This document shows positions 8,347-18,124 of a DNA stretch of 64,000 nt, piece after piece. The notes beneath the pieces are model-generated. The model saw nothing but the letters and a program-made list of their open reading frames with translations, had not been told where the DNA came from and did no database searches. Position 1 is the stretch's first letter; every line of letters starts with the position of its first letter. Origin of the DNA: JBHFEI01 sp041928815 (lineage in GTDB: Bacteria > Pseudomonadota > Alphaproteobacteria > Rhizobiales > Rhizobiaceae); assembly GCF_041928815.1 (NCBI RefSeq), contig NZ_JBHFEI010000006.1, positions 1 through 64,000 of the forward strand, read 5' to 3'. The position numbers and the translations under genes are program-made.

Positions 8347-9180
8347 TCAGCCGAGCCGCTCCGCGTGCCAGCGCAGGTGGTCGTTCATGAAGGTCGAGAT
8401 GAAATAATAGGAGTGGTCGTAGCGTTCGTGCAGGCGCAGCGTCAGGCCGATCCCAGTGCCTTCGACGGCCTTTTCGAACAGCCAGGGTTTCAGGCCCGTC
8501 TCCAGGAAACTGTCGGCCTTGCCCTGGTCGATCAGGAATTCGGGGAAGCGCGCGCCGTCCTCGACCAGCGCGCAGGCGTCGTGCGCCCGCCAACGGGCCT
8601 CGTCGGGCCCGAGATATTTCTCGAAGGCGCCACGCGACCAGTCGGCCGAGGACGGGGCGACGATCGGCGCGAAGGCCGAGCAACTGCGGAACCGCTGCGG
8701 GTTCTTCAGCGCGATCGTCATCGCCCCGTGGCCACCCATCGAATGGCCGAAAATGCCCTGGCGTTCGGTATCGATGCGGAAATGCTCCCCGATCAGCGCC
8801 GGCAGCTCCTCGGTGACGTAGCTGTACATGCGGAAATGCGTGGCCCAGGGCATTTCCGTCGCATCGACATAGAAGCCCGCGCCCTTGCCCATCTGCCAGT
8901 TGGTGATCTCGTCCGGCACGTCGTTGCCGCGTGGGCTCGTGTCGGGGCAGACGATGATAAGGCCGAGTTCAGCGGCGAGCCGGCGGTATTCCCCCTTTTC
9001 CATCACGTTCGCATGGGTGCAGGTCAGGCCCGAAAGATACCAGAGCACCGGGCGCCGCTCTTGGATCGCCTGCGGCGGCACGAAGACGGCGAACGTCATC
9101 TCGCAGGCGCAGGCTTCCGAATCATGGGCGAACACGCCCTGCATGCCGCCGAAGGCGGTGTTCTGGGACAGAACCTTCAT
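8347..9180 (-). CDS. fghA: S-formylglutathione hydrolase
   Basis: This 277-residue esterase-D-type alpha/beta hydrolase splits S-formylglutathione to glutathione and formate, the last step of glutathione-dependent formaldehyde oxidation. The nucleophile elbow GHSMGG contains Ser147. The LSGLTCTH oxyanion-region motif and the C-terminal DHSYYFI segment with the catalytic His are present. The ATG at 9180 has a GGAG ribosome-binding site 8 nt away; a TTG two codons upstream is less likely. It is the last gene of the operon with adhC, whose product makes its substrate. Confidence 0.95.
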   Translation of the reverse strand: MKVLSQNTAFGGMQGVFAHDSEACACEMTFAVFVPPQAIQERRPVLWYLSGLTCTHANVMEKGEYRRLAAELGLIIVCPDTSPRGNDVPDEITNWQMGKGAGFYVDATEMPWATHFRMYSYVTEELPALIGEHFRIDTERQGIFGHSMGGHGAMTIALKNPQRFRSCSAFAPIVAPSSADWSRGAFEKYLGPDEARWRAHDACALVEDGARFPEFLIDQGKADSFLETGLKPWLFEKAVEGTGIGLTLRLHERYDHSYYFISTFMNDHLRWHAERLG

Positions 9181-9199
9181 GAACAAAACTCCGTGATGG

Positions 9200-9886
9200 C
9201 TAACCGGCTAGCGACACCACGGCATTGACCGCGGCGGCGACCAGCACCGTGTTGAAGAAGAAGGACACGACCGCATGGGCGAGATTGACCCGGCGCATCG
9301 CCGTGGTGGTGAGCCCGGTGTCGGACGTCTGGGCCGTCATGCCGATGATGAACGAGAAGTAAAGGAAATCCCAGCCGCAGGGCTCCTGCGTGCCGGGAAA
9401 GTCGAGGCCGCCGGTCGGGCGCGCCGCTCCCGTCTCATCCGGGCGGTGGCGCCAAAAGCGGTGGGCATAGTGCATGGCGAACATCGTGTGCAGCGTCAGC
9501 CAGCCGCCGATCACCGAGGCGAAGGCGAGTGCGATTTCGGCAAGGTTCTGCCCGTGCGTCCGGTTCAGCGCGTTAAACAGGGCGGCGATCGCGGCCACGA
9601 CGGTGAACAGCGTGACCAGAAGGATGGCGCGGGCCGGCTCGTCGTCGCGCTCAGGGCTCGCGCGCAGCCGCGCCGCCGTCAGGCCCGGGATACGCGCCGC
9701 CATCAGCGCCAGATAGGTGATGTAGAAAACGATTGCCGCGCTCTCGATCGCAAGATGCGGCACGAGAACCAGCATCACGGCGAAGCAGGGCAGGGCGGCG
9801 AGCGTCGCCATGTAGAACGGTCCGCGCCGGCGCTGCCGCCAGTTGCGAACCGTCGTCCCGCCGTGCAGGTTGTCGCGCTTCACCAT
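9200..9886 (-). CDS. DUF1345 membrane protein
   Basis: This 228-residue protein has about five transmembrane helices and matches DUF1345. Family landmarks are the HTMFAMHYAHRFW segment in the middle and the GWDFLYFSFIIGMTAQTSD segment near the C-terminus. The function of the family is unknown. It lies between the DUF188 gene (12 nt gap) and fghA (19 nt gap), so it is probably in the formaldehyde-detoxification transcript, but nothing in the sequence ties it to that pathway. Confidence 0.88.
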   Translation of the reverse strand: MVKRDNLHGGTTVRNWRQRRRGPFYMATLAALPCFAVMLVLVPHLAIESAAIVFYITYLALMAARIPGLTAARLRASPERDDEPARAILLVTLFTVVAAIAALFNALNRTHGQNLAEIALAFASVIGGWLTLHTMFAMHYAHRFWRHRPDETGAARPTGGLDFPGTQEPCGWDFLYFSFIIGMTAQTSDTGLTTTAMRRVNLAHAVVSFFFNTVLVAAAVNAVVSLAG

Positions 9887-9898
9887 CGCCGCCGGCCG

Positions 9899-10341
9899 TC
9901 ACGAAGGCCTGACACGGCGGCAGAGCCGGTCGAGCGTCTCGAGGAATTTCGACCGGTCGCGCGGCGAGAAGGCGGCGTTGTATCCCTTGCTCTCCCCCGT
10001 CTCGCGCAGATGGGCGCCGAGATCGCGCATCGCCGTCGCCATGCCGATATTGGTGCGGTCGAAGACGCGTCCTGTCGGTCCCGTCACCTCGGCGCCGCGT
10101 TCGACGCAGCGCCCGGCGAGCGGCACGTCGGCCGTCACGACGATGTCGCCGGGACCGGCGCGCTCGGCGATCCAGTCGTCGGCGGCATCGAAGGCGCCGG
10201 GAACGATGACGTTCTTCACCCTCGGATCACGCGACGGGCGCAGGCCGGAATTGGCGACGAAGGTCACCTCGAGGCCGTGGCGTTCCGCGACCTTGAGGAT
10301 TTCCGGCTTCACCGGGCAGGCATCGGCGTCGACGAAGATCA

Positions 10342-10342
<1 letters not shown>
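9899..10342 (-). CDS. YaiI/YqxD family (DUF188) protein
   Basis: This 147-residue protein is a complete DUF188 (YaiI/YqxD) family member, a PIN-like fold. The N-terminal FVDADACPVK carries the conserved acidic residues. GPGDIVVTADVPLA and the Lys/Arg-containing C-terminal segment complete the family signature. The acidic cluster suggests metal-dependent nuclease ancestry, but biochemical function is unestablished. Its ATG overlaps the adhC stop by one base, so it is translationally coupled. Confidence 0.92.
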
Positions 10343-11469
<1,127 letters not shown>

Positions 11470-11485
11470 GGGTCTTGTGACTCCC

Positions 11486-11530
11486 TTGTCTTAGGATGCA
11501 TTGTCTTGGAATGCTTCGTCTTCGGATGGT
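11486..11530. repeat. Three 15-bp tandem repeats upstream of adhC
   Basis: Three adjoining 15-bp units are seen: TTGTCTTAGGATGCA, TTGTCTTGGAATGCT and TCGTCTTCGGATGGT. They lie 17-61 bp upstream of the adhC start. On the coding strand each unit ends in AAGAC(A/G)A, and a fourth AAGAC occurs just before the ATG. The regular spacing suggests protein-binding sites or a repeated leader element. Confidence 0.7.
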
Positions 11531-11669
11531 TCGTTCGGGCGGCACATTCGCAGAGCCGCACCCTGCGCTCAAGCGCAAATCGACGCCGGCATGGGCGCCG
11601 ATGCTAGAGGCGCCGTGAGCCGGCTTCAGCCGTTTCGGGCGGCGGCGGCGATGGTTCCCGCGAGACCGG

Positions 11670-12065
11670 TCAGCCGCCCGTTTCCGCCAGGCGTGCGATC
11701 TCGACCTCCAGCGCGGCGATCGCCCTGCCGGTGGCGGCATGCATCCGGCGGACGTCCTCCAGAAGGTCGGCGAGGCGCGCCGTCCCGTCCTCTGCGGCAG
11801 CAGCGGGAGCCTCGCCATAGCCGGCGATCAGCCAGGCCGGCGTCACGCCGAGGACACCGGCGAGCACGAACAGCCGGCTGGTGCGCGGCTCGGACATGTC
11901 GCGCTCCCAGGCACTGATCGTCTCGACGCGAACGCCGAGCCTCTGCGCCAGATCCTTCGCCGACAGGCCGAGCGCGTCGCGCGCGCGCCAGATCCGGCCG
12001 CCGAGCGTGTCGCCATCGCTCTTCGGGCGAAGCCGGTCGATCATCTCGTCGGTGGAGTAGCGCAT
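11670..12065 (-). CDS. XRE-family HTH transcriptional regulator
   Basis: This 131-residue regulator has an N-terminal lambda-repressor-like helix-turn-helix (about residues 24-80: IWRARDALGLSAKDLAQRLG followed by VETISAWERD). Its C-terminal region is a short coiled-coil-prone tail (LADLLEDVRRMHAATGRAIA) with no ligand domain. It lies 200 bp upstream of adhC on the same strand. The tandem repeats between the two genes make it a candidate regulator of the formaldehyde operon; that is an inference from position only. Confidence 0.85.
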   Translation of the reverse strand: MRYSTDEMIDRLRPKSDGDTLGGRIWRARDALGLSAKDLAQRLGVRVETISAWERDMSEPRTSRLFVLAGVLGVTPAWLIAGYGEAPAAAAEDGTARLADLLEDVRRMHAATGRAIAALEVEIARLAETGG

Positions 12066-12364
12066 GGGAACCTCCTCGCTCGCTTCCGGGGATGGACGCG
12101 GCCGGGGCCGCCTTGCGCCACCTTAAGCCGCGTCGCACGAATTGACAGAGCGGCCTGCGTCAGATCCAGGTAAAAAACTGTCGCAATCCTGCCATCGGGG
12201 GCGGGCGGTGCCACCGCAGCTCCGGTTTGGCGTCCTTGTCGGGCATCTATGCCCCGGCCGCCGGAAACGCTAGTCTTCGTCGCCTTGCCACGACCGATTC
12301 ACCCCCGCATACCGCCGAACCGCACCTCGCGCGGCGGCCGTGCCGACCCGCCCGGATAAAGCCC
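12066..12364. other. Divergent intergenic region
   Basis: About 300 bp separates the XRE regulator (minus) from the EamA transporter (plus) and must hold both promoters. An in-frame extension of the transporter upstream to 12227 is possible but looks non-coding (Pro/Arg/Ala-rich). I see no RNA gene or repeat. Confidence 0.5.
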
Positions 12365-13324
12365 GTGACCCTGCCGTCCTCCGCCGCCCCGTCCTCGTCC
12401 AGCGTGATGGAAGGGATCGCGATCATGCTGTTCGCCATGCTGATCCTGCCCTGCATGGATGCGATCGCGAAGTATCTCGCCGTCTACCAGGGCATGTCTC
12501 CGGGGCAGGTGACGTTCTACCGCTTCTTCTTCCAGCTCGTCTCGACCCTGCCGCTGCTGATGGTCTCCGGCGGGCTTTCGGCACTGCGCGCGAGCCGGAT
12601 CGGCTTCAACCTGCTGCGCGGGGTGCTTCTCGCGCTCTCCGCGCTGCTCTTCTTCATCTCGGTGAAATACATTCCGCTCGCCGACACGTTCGCGATCTAT
12701 TTCGTCGAGCCCTTCATCCTCACCTGCCTGTCGGCGATCTTCCTTGGCGAGAAGGTCGGCTGGCGGCGCTGGCTTGCGATCGCCGTCGGCTTCGGCGGCG
12801 CGATGATCGTCATCCAGCCGAGCTTCGAGGCGTTCGGCGCGACATCCCTCCTGCCGCTGTTCTGCGCCTTCTTCTTCGCCTGCTACCTGCTGATGAACCG
12901 TGCGCTCGGCTCGGCCGACCGGCCGCTGACGATGCAGACCGTCGCCGGCATTGGCGGAACCCTGTTCATGACGGTGGTCATCATCGTCGCCGACGGCATC
13001 CTCGGCGCCGGCGACTTCGAGCCGTCGCTGCCCGTCAACCCGCTGAGCTGGGTGCTGGTGATCGCGCTCGGCACGATTTCCGGCTATGGCCATCTCTTGG
13101 TCGTGCGCGCCTTTCGCGCGGTCCCGGCCTCGCTTCTGGCGCCGTTCCACTATTTCGAGATCGTCTCGGCGACGGCGCTCGGCTATGCGATCTTCGGTGA
13201 TTTCCCGACACCATCGAAATGGGTGGGCATCGCCATCATCGTCGCCTCCGGCCTGTTCATCATCTGGCGCGAGCGGCAGGTGCAGGCGGCGCTGGCGGCG
13301 AAGGAGGCGGGCAGGGCGCCTTAA
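12365..13324 (+). CDS. DMT-superfamily (EamA) transporter
   Basis: This is a ten-helix inner-membrane transporter of the drug/metabolite superfamily, with two EamA repeats (about residues 16-150 and 165-305). Typical motifs are MLFAMLILPCMDAIAKY in helix 1 and the AIFLGEKVGW turn closing repeat 1. Repeat 2 ends with GDFPTPSKWVGI. The start is uncertain: I use the GTG at 12365, which gives 319 residues; the ATG at 12407 would begin directly before helix 1. The substrate is unknown. It is probably monocistronic. Confidence 0.85.
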   Translation: MTLPSSAAPSSSSVMEGIAIMLFAMLILPCMDAIAKYLAVYQGMSPGQVTFYRFFFQLVSTLPLLMVSGGLSALRASRIGFNLLRGVLLALSALLFFISVKYIPLADTFAIYFVEPFILTCLSAIFLGEKVGWRRWLAIAVGFGGAMIVIQPSFEAFGATSLLPLFCAFFFACYLLMNRALGSADRPLTMQTVAGIGGTLFMTVVIIVADGILGAGDFEPSLPVNPLSWVLVIALGTISGYGHLLVVRAFRAVPASLLAPFHYFEIVSATALGYAIFGDFPTPSKWVGIAIIVASGLFIIWRERQVQAALAAKEAGRAP

Positions 13325-13411
13325 CCCTCCGCTTACCCTGCGGCTTTCCGGAAAAGAAACAGCTTCGTGCCACTCTCGGCCACGGTTTCATGAAGAAACG
13401 GAGAGAGAAAG

Positions 13412-13960
13412 ATGGGCGAATTGCGTCTGTCTTATCCGGCATGTGTGATCGCCGGAAAGATGAAGCTGACGAGAGACGATATCGATATCCTGCGCGAGCA
13501 TGTGTTTCCGAAAGGCCTGGCCTCGAGCGACGATGCCGCGACGCTTCTGGCGCTGAACACGGCCTGCCCGGAAAAATGCGCGCAATGGGCGGACTATTTC
13601 ATCGGCGAGATGACCGCCTTCATCGTCCACCACTGTTTTCCGCAAGGGTCGATGGACGACATCAACACACGCTGGCTGATCGCGATGATCTCCCGTGACG
13701 GTGTCGTTTCGACACAGGTCGAGATCGAGCTGCTGCGCCGAATCATCGACGCCTCGAGATTCGTGCCCGTGGCGCTTTCCGTCTTCGCGCTGAAGCAGCT
13801 TGACGTCCCGCGGTCGGCCGCAGCCGGCACGGCGCGGCGCCGGCTGGCGACCAGCGTGATGCGGGCGCGCGGAAGCGCACTCACCGATCTCGAACGGCAT
13901 CTGCTCGGACCCGTCCCGCGCCCCCGCGCCGGCGTCGACGCGCAGGGCGTCGCCGCCTGA
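13412..13960 (+). CDS. Conserved hypothetical protein
   Basis: This 182-residue, mostly helical soluble protein starts MGELRLSYPA behind a GGAGAGAGAAAG ribosome-binding site. It contains a segment around residues 55-75 (EKCAQWADYFIGEMTAFIV) and an internal AMISRDGVVSTQVEIELLRRII helix. No family with a known function is recognised. Similar proteins appear in other Rhizobiales from memory. It lies 30 bp upstream of the M50 protease fusion on the same strand and may be co-transcribed with it. Confidence 0.72.
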   Translation: MGELRLSYPACVIAGKMKLTRDDIDILREHVFPKGLASSDDAATLLALNTACPEKCAQWADYFIGEMTAFIVHHCFPQGSMDDINTRWLIAMISRDGVVSTQVEIELLRRIIDASRFVPVALSVFALKQLDVPRSAAAGTARRRLATSVMRARGSALTDLERHLLGPVPRPRAGVDAQGVAA

Positions 13961-13991
13961 GCCGCCGCCGCGCCATGGCGATCGAAACCGG

Positions 13992-15263
13992 ATGGAGACG
14001 GCTGCTTTGACCCCTTATCTTTCCGTCATCCTCCTCGTCATCATCAATCTCGGCGTCATCTGGCTGCTGATCGCCATTCCCCTCGGCCACCGGACGCTGA
14101 CGCTCTCGCGCCGGTTTCCGGCCGGCGTCGAGCGGGTCTGGCGGGCGGTCGATCCCGCTGGTCCGGCGGGTGACTGGCACCACGGCACGCTCGAAAGCCG
14201 CCGGATCGAGGGGGCGGAGGATCTCGTCGAACAGCGCTTCGTCCAGCCGGACCGCCACGGGGCGCCGACGCGCCGGATCCTGCGGCTCTCACCCGTCGTG
14301 GTCGCCGGTGGCCATGGCTACGAGGCGACGGTCGTCGAGGACAGCGCGCTCGACATCGGCTTCTGGCGTGCGTTCCGCGAGCGCCGCACCGTCACCGGTG
14401 ACGATACCGGCGCGACCGTCACCGTCGAGCAGACCGACCGGTACAAGGGGCTCGCCGTGCTTATCCTCCGCTATTTCGCGCTGAGGCGCGAGTTGCGGGC
14501 GCTGGAGGCCTGGCTTGCCCATGGCGTGAGCACGCCCGAGCCGAACGGGCTGGAGCGCCCCGCCGCCCAGGTGGCGCTCGCCTCGGTCTCCACCCTTCTG
14601 CTCTGGCCGTTCTTCGGGATCAGCGTCGAGGGACTGACCCTTTCGGTGCTGCTGACGACCGTCATCGTGCTGCACGAGCTCGGCCATCTCGCCGCCTACC
14701 GGACCTTCGGACACCGCAGCGTGCGCATGCTGTTCATCCCGTTTCTCGGTGGCGTCGCCATCGGCGGGCGGCCTTACCATTCGCGCTTCGAGGTCGCGAC
14801 CTGCGCGCTGATGGGCGCTGGCATGTCGGCCTTCCTCGTGCCGGCGACGATCGCCCTCAAGCACGCCGTGCCGCAGGCGGCGCTGGTGGCGCTGGTCTTC
14901 CTCATCATCCTCGGCGCGTTCAATCTCCTGAACCTGCTGCCGATGAACCGGTTCGACGGTGGCCAGGTGCTGGCGCAGGTGTTCGAGACCCGAAGCGCTC
15001 TCGTCGCTGCGAGCTTTGCCGTGACGCTCGCCATCCTCGCGATCGGCTGGCGCATCGGCCTGTCGACGCAGGCGCTGCTTTCGGGCCTCGCGGTCTTTTC
15101 CCTCGTCAGCCTGATGAACCGCAGCGGCGTCAAGCCGCGCGAACGACTGGTCGACATGAGCGGCTTCGAGCGGGTGCTCTGCGGCCTCGGCCTCTACGCC
15201 GCGCTCGGGCTGCACGGCTATGCGATCGTCTATGCCGCCGACCGGCTGTTTTCCGGCGGCTGA
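13992..15263 (+). CDS. SRPBCC-M50 site-2-protease-like membrane protein
   Basis: This 423-residue protein joins two modules. After an N-terminal helix (about 10-30), residues about 37-175 resemble an SRPBCC/START-like lipid-binding domain (RFPAGVERVWRAVDP start and a long C-terminal helix). Residues about 195-420 form a six-helix M50 membrane protease core. That core has HELGH at 228-232 (zinc ligands and catalytic Glu) and the third ligand in NRFDGG, Asp322. No PDZ domain is visible. The pairing of a ligand-pocket domain with an intramembrane protease is unusual. The substrate is unknown. Its last 34 bp overlap the 3' end of lipB, tail to tail. Confidence 0.78.
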   Translation: METAALTPYLSVILLVIINLGVIWLLIAIPLGHRTLTLSRRFPAGVERVWRAVDPAGPAGDWHHGTLESRRIEGAEDLVEQRFVQPDRHGAPTRRILRLSPVVVAGGHGYEATVVEDSALDIGFWRAFRERRTVTGDDTGATVTVEQTDRYKGLAVLILRYFALRRELRALEAWLAHGVSTPEPNGLERPAAQVALASVSTLLLWPFFGISVEGLTLSVLLTTVIVLHELGHLAAYRTFGHRSVRMLFIPFLGGVAIGGRPYHSRFEVATCALMGAGMSAFLVPATIALKHAVPQAALVALVFLIILGAFNLLNLLPMNRFDGGQVLAQVFETRSALVAASFAVTLAILAIGWRIGLSTQALLSGLAVFSLVSLMNRSGVKPRERLVDMSGFERVLCGLGLYAALGLHGYAIVYAADRLFSGG

Positions 15264-15976
15264 GGATCGTCGACGGTCGGGCCGAAGACCGCCTCGAACG
15301 CTTCGCGGATGCGCATGTCCACATCGGTCTCGCTGACCGGCAGGCCGAGATCCACGAGGCTCGTGACGCCGTAGTCGCGGATGCCGCAGGGCACGATGCC
15401 GCCGAAATGGTCGAGGTCAGGATCGACATTCAGCGAAAATCCGTGAAAACTCACCCACTTGCGCAGGCGGATGCCGATCGCGGCGATCTTGTCCTCGGCC
15501 GTGGCGCCGCCGGCGAGCGGCGGTTTTTCCGGCCGGCGCACCCAGACGCCGACGCGATCCTCGCGCCGCTCGCCGCGCACGTTCATCGAGGCGAGCGTCT
15601 CGATCACGACGCGCTCCAGCGCCGCGACGAAGGCGCGAACGTCCTGCCGCCGGCGCTTGAGGTCGAGCATGACATAGACGACGCGCTGGCCCGGACCGTG
15701 ATAGGTATATTCGCCGCCCCGGCCGGTCGCATGCACGGGAAACCGGTCGGGGGCGATCAGGTCGGCGGGGTTGGCGCTGGTGCCGGCGGTGTAGAGCGGC
15801 GGATGCTCGACGAGCCAGGCGAGCTCTCCCGCCGTGCCGGCCGCGATCTCCGCCACCGTCGCCTCCATGACGGCGACGGCCTCGTCATAGCCGACGCGTT
15901 CCGGCGCGATCCGCCAGCGCACCGGAGGCGATCCCTCGACCGCCGGAAATCTGTCACTGAAGTCGTCGCGCTGCAT
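15230..15976 (-). CDS. lipB: Octanoyltransferase LipB
   Basis: This 248-residue enzyme transfers octanoyl groups from acyl carrier protein to lipoyl domains, the first step of lipoate synthesis. Active-site Cys197 lies in IVPCGIRDYGVTS and the paired Lys173 in RLRKWVSFHG. The GRGGEYTYHGPGQ substrate loop is intact. The ATG at 15976 gives the usual rhizobial N-terminus; upstream codons look non-coding. No lipA is adjacent. It converges with the M50 fusion gene. Confidence 0.95.
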   Translation of the reverse strand: MQRDDFSDRFPAVEGSPPVRWRIAPERVGYDEAVAVMEATVAEIAAGTAGELAWLVEHPPLYTAGTSANPADLIAPDRFPVHATGRGGEYTYHGPGQRVVYVMLDLKRRRQDVRAFVAALERVVIETLASMNVRGERREDRVGVWVRRPEKPPLAGGATAEDKIAAIGIRLRKWVSFHGFSLNVDPDLDHFGGIVPCGIRDYGVTSLVDLGLPVSETDVDMRIREAFEAVFGPTVDDPQPPENSRSAA

Positions 15977-16192
15977 GGGTAAGGCTCGCATCCGAAGCGA
16001 TTGGTCGCCGCAGATATACGGTGTTGCCCGGCCGAAACCAAGGGAGAGAACCGAAGCCGCGAGCGTCATTCCGCACGCGGCGACGCGTTTCGTCGTGATT
16101 CTAAATATTCATATATTCCAGTATTTTAAGACCGCCTTTCAGCCGTTCTCCCGAAATCCTCGCTCATGCGTCAAATTTCTGTCGCGACGCCC

Positions 16193-16221
16193 TTGTGCAC
16201 CGGAAGGGCTTTTGCTACATG
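16193..16221 (+). promoter_or_regulatory. Candidate promoter of tRNA-Leu
   Basis: TTGTGC (16193-16198) and TACATG (16216-16221) are separated by 17 nt and end about 35 nt before the tRNA. The -35 is good and the -10 weak. The region just upstream (16081-16140) is AT-rich. Weak but plausible. Confidence 0.35.
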
Positions 16222-16256
16222 CAGCCGCGCCGGAGCAATTCGGCGCCTACCACGAT

Positions 16257-16341
16257 GCGGTCGTGGCGGAATTGGTAGACGCGCAGCGTTGAGGTCGCTG
16301 TGGGGCAACCCGTGGAAGTTCGAGTCTTCTCGACCGCACCA
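16257..16341 (+). tRNA. tRNA-Leu (anticodon GAG)
   Basis: This is an 85-nt class II tRNA with CCA encoded. The acceptor stem GCGGTCG pairs perfectly with CGACCGC. The D-arm TGGCGGAATTGGTAGACGC is typical of tRNA-Leu. The anticodon loop is TTGAGGT, giving GAG. A long variable arm (tgtggggcaacccgt) and a TTCGAGT T-loop follow. A strong terminator lies 3 nt downstream. Confidence 0.96.
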
Positions 16342-16344
16342 AGA

Positions 16345-16370
16345 AAACCCGCTTCGGCGGGTTTTTTCTT
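16345..16370 (+). terminator. Intrinsic terminator of tRNA-Leu
   Basis: AAAACCCGC and GCGGGTTTT form a 9-bp stem around a TTCG tetraloop, followed by a T-rich run. It directly follows the tRNA and is a classic Rho-independent terminator. Confidence 0.92.
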
Positions 16371-16635
16371 TTTTGCGCCGCAAAAGATCTTCGGCAGGGT
16401 GGACGCTGACGCATGGTATTCACGCGCCGGTCGCCCTAGATCTCGGGATGGGCCCGACATGGCCGTCACGCGTCGCGGTCATAAGGTTGAAGCACGCTGT
16501 CCGCGGCACGAACGGGGCGGACGGGAAACGGATTGGGACCGCGAGCACCACCGGACTGTCGGCGGGCGCCTGGCGGGGATCGAGGCGAATCGGAAAAAAG
16601 CGCGGGGTCGACGATCCACGCGGGAAAGGCGGCCC

Positions 16636-18063
16636 ATGACCAACCCCGGCGACGACGTCCGCAACCGCGAGAAAATGTCCGGCGAAGGGTATGACGCCGC
16701 CGACATCTATGCCGAGGACGGCTCGATCCGCTCCGACTACCTGATGCATGTCGGCGCGGCCATCGCCGATCGCGACGTCCTGTTCCTGCGCCAGAACGTT
16801 GCCCGCCTGCACGCCTCCGAGCTCGGCGACCTGCTGGAGGCGATCCAGCCCGACCAGCGTCTCGGTCTCGTCCTGCTGCTCGGCGACGATTTCGACCTCT
16901 CCGCCCTGACGGAGGTCGACGAGACGATCCGCGTCGAGATCGTCGAGCACCTGCCGAACGACCGGATCGCCGCTGCGCTCGAGGACATGGATTCGGACGA
17001 CGCGGTGTACATCCTCGAGGATCTCGATGCCGAGGACCAGGCCGAGATCCTCGCCAAGCTGCCCTTTACCGAGCGCGTGCGCCTGCGCCGCTCGCTCGAT
17101 TATCCCGAATCGACGGCCGGGCGGCGCATGCAGACCGAGTTCGTCGCCGTGCCGCCGTTCTGGACGGTCGGCCAGACGATCGACTACATGCGCGACGACA
17201 CCGATCTGCCCGACACCTTCTCTCAGATCTTCGTCATCGACCCGACCTTCCGCCTGGTCGGCGTTGTCGATCTCGACCGGATCCTGCGCACCAAGCGTTC
17301 GATCCGCATCGAAACGATCATGCGCGAGACCAACCATCCGATCCCGGCCGAGATGGACCAGGAGGAAGCCGCCCAGCTCTTCGAGCAGTACGACCTGCTG
17401 TCTGCCGCCGTCGTCGACGAGAACGGCCGCCTCGTCGGCGTGCTGACCATCGACGACGTCGTCGACGTCATCCAGGAAGAGGCGGAAGAGGACCTGATGC
17501 GCCTCGGCGGCGTCGGCGACGAGGAACTGTCGGATACGGTGCTCGGCGCGTCGCGCTCGCGCGTGCCCTGGCTCAGCGTCAACCTGATCACCGCCTTCCT
17601 CGCCGCCGCCGTGATCGGCCTGTTCGAGGCGACGATCCAGGAGATCGTCGCGCTCGCCGTGCTGATGCCGATCGTCGCCGGCATGGGCGGCAACGCGGCA
17701 TCGCAGACGATGACGGTCACGGTGCGGGCGCTCGCCACACGCGACATCGACATTCACAACGCCTGGCGGGTCATCCGGCGCGAGGCGGGCGTCGGCCTGC
17801 TGAACGGCGTCATCTTCGGCCTGCTGATCGGCATCGTCGCCGGCTTCTGGTTCCAGGACGTCAATATCGGCGGCATCATCTGCGCCGCGATCCTGATCAA
17901 CATGATCGCCGCCGCGCTCGGCGGCATTCTCATCCCGCTGCTGCTCGACCGTTTCGGTGCCGACCCCGCCGTGTCCTCGGCCGTGTTCGTCACCGCCGTG
18001 ACCGACATCACCGGCTTCTTCGCGTTTCTGGGCCTTGCCACATGGTGGTTCGGCGGCCGCTGA
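16636..18063 (+). CDS. mgtE: Magnesium transporter MgtE
   Basis: This 475-residue Mg2+ channel has three regions. The N-terminal MgtE_N superhelical domain covers about residues 40-150, with DMDSDDAVYILEDL acidic repeats. Two CBS domains cover about 150-275 and include GVLTIDDVVDVI. Five transmembrane helices (about 300-475) carry the pore motif MPIVAGMGGNAASQ. The cytosolic domains sense Mg2+ and gate the channel. The ATG at 16636 is preceded by GGGAAAGG; a second ATG 39 nt later is possible. A 265-bp leader separates it from the tRNA terminator. I saw no M-box-like riboswitch in it. Confidence 0.95.
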   Translation: MTNPGDDVRNREKMSGEGYDAADIYAEDGSIRSDYLMHVGAAIADRDVLFLRQNVARLHASELGDLLEAIQPDQRLGLVLLLGDDFDLSALTEVDETIRVEIVEHLPNDRIAAALEDMDSDDAVYILEDLDAEDQAEILAKLPFTERVRLRRSLDYPESTAGRRMQTEFVAVPPFWTVGQTIDYMRDDTDLPDTFSQIFVIDPTFRLVGVVDLDRILRTKRSIRIETIMRETNHPIPAEMDQEEAAQLFEQYDLLSAAVVDENGRLVGVLTIDDVVDVIQEEAEEDLMRLGGVGDEELSDTVLGASRSRVPWLSVNLITAFLAAAVIGLFEATIQEIVALAVLMPIVAGMGGNAASQTMTVTVRALATRDIDIHNAWRVIRREAGVGLLNGVIFGLLIGIVAGFWFQDVNIGGIICAAILINMIAAALGGILIPLLLDRFGADPAVSSAVFVTAVTDITGFFAFLGLATWWFGGR

Positions 18064-18066
18064 CCG

Positions 18067-18090
18067 TTTGACTTTGACGTCAAAGTCAAA
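18067..18090. promoter_or_regulatory. Perfect 24-bp palindrome, putative MerR operator
   Basis: The half-site TTTGACTTTGAC (18067-18078) is followed immediately by its exact reverse complement (18079-18090). Each half is itself two copies of TTTGAC. It begins 4 bp after the mgtE stop and lies just before the MerR gene. Autoregulatory binding is the simplest reading. Confidence 0.75.
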
Positions 18091-18124
18091 CAGCATGGAC
18101 CGGACGGCGATAGGGCAGGGCACG

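Noticed and set aside
16371..16635. Possible Mg2+-sensing leader of mgtE
   Set aside because: No M-box-like structure or leader ORF with a ribosome-binding site could be supported in this 265-bp stretch.
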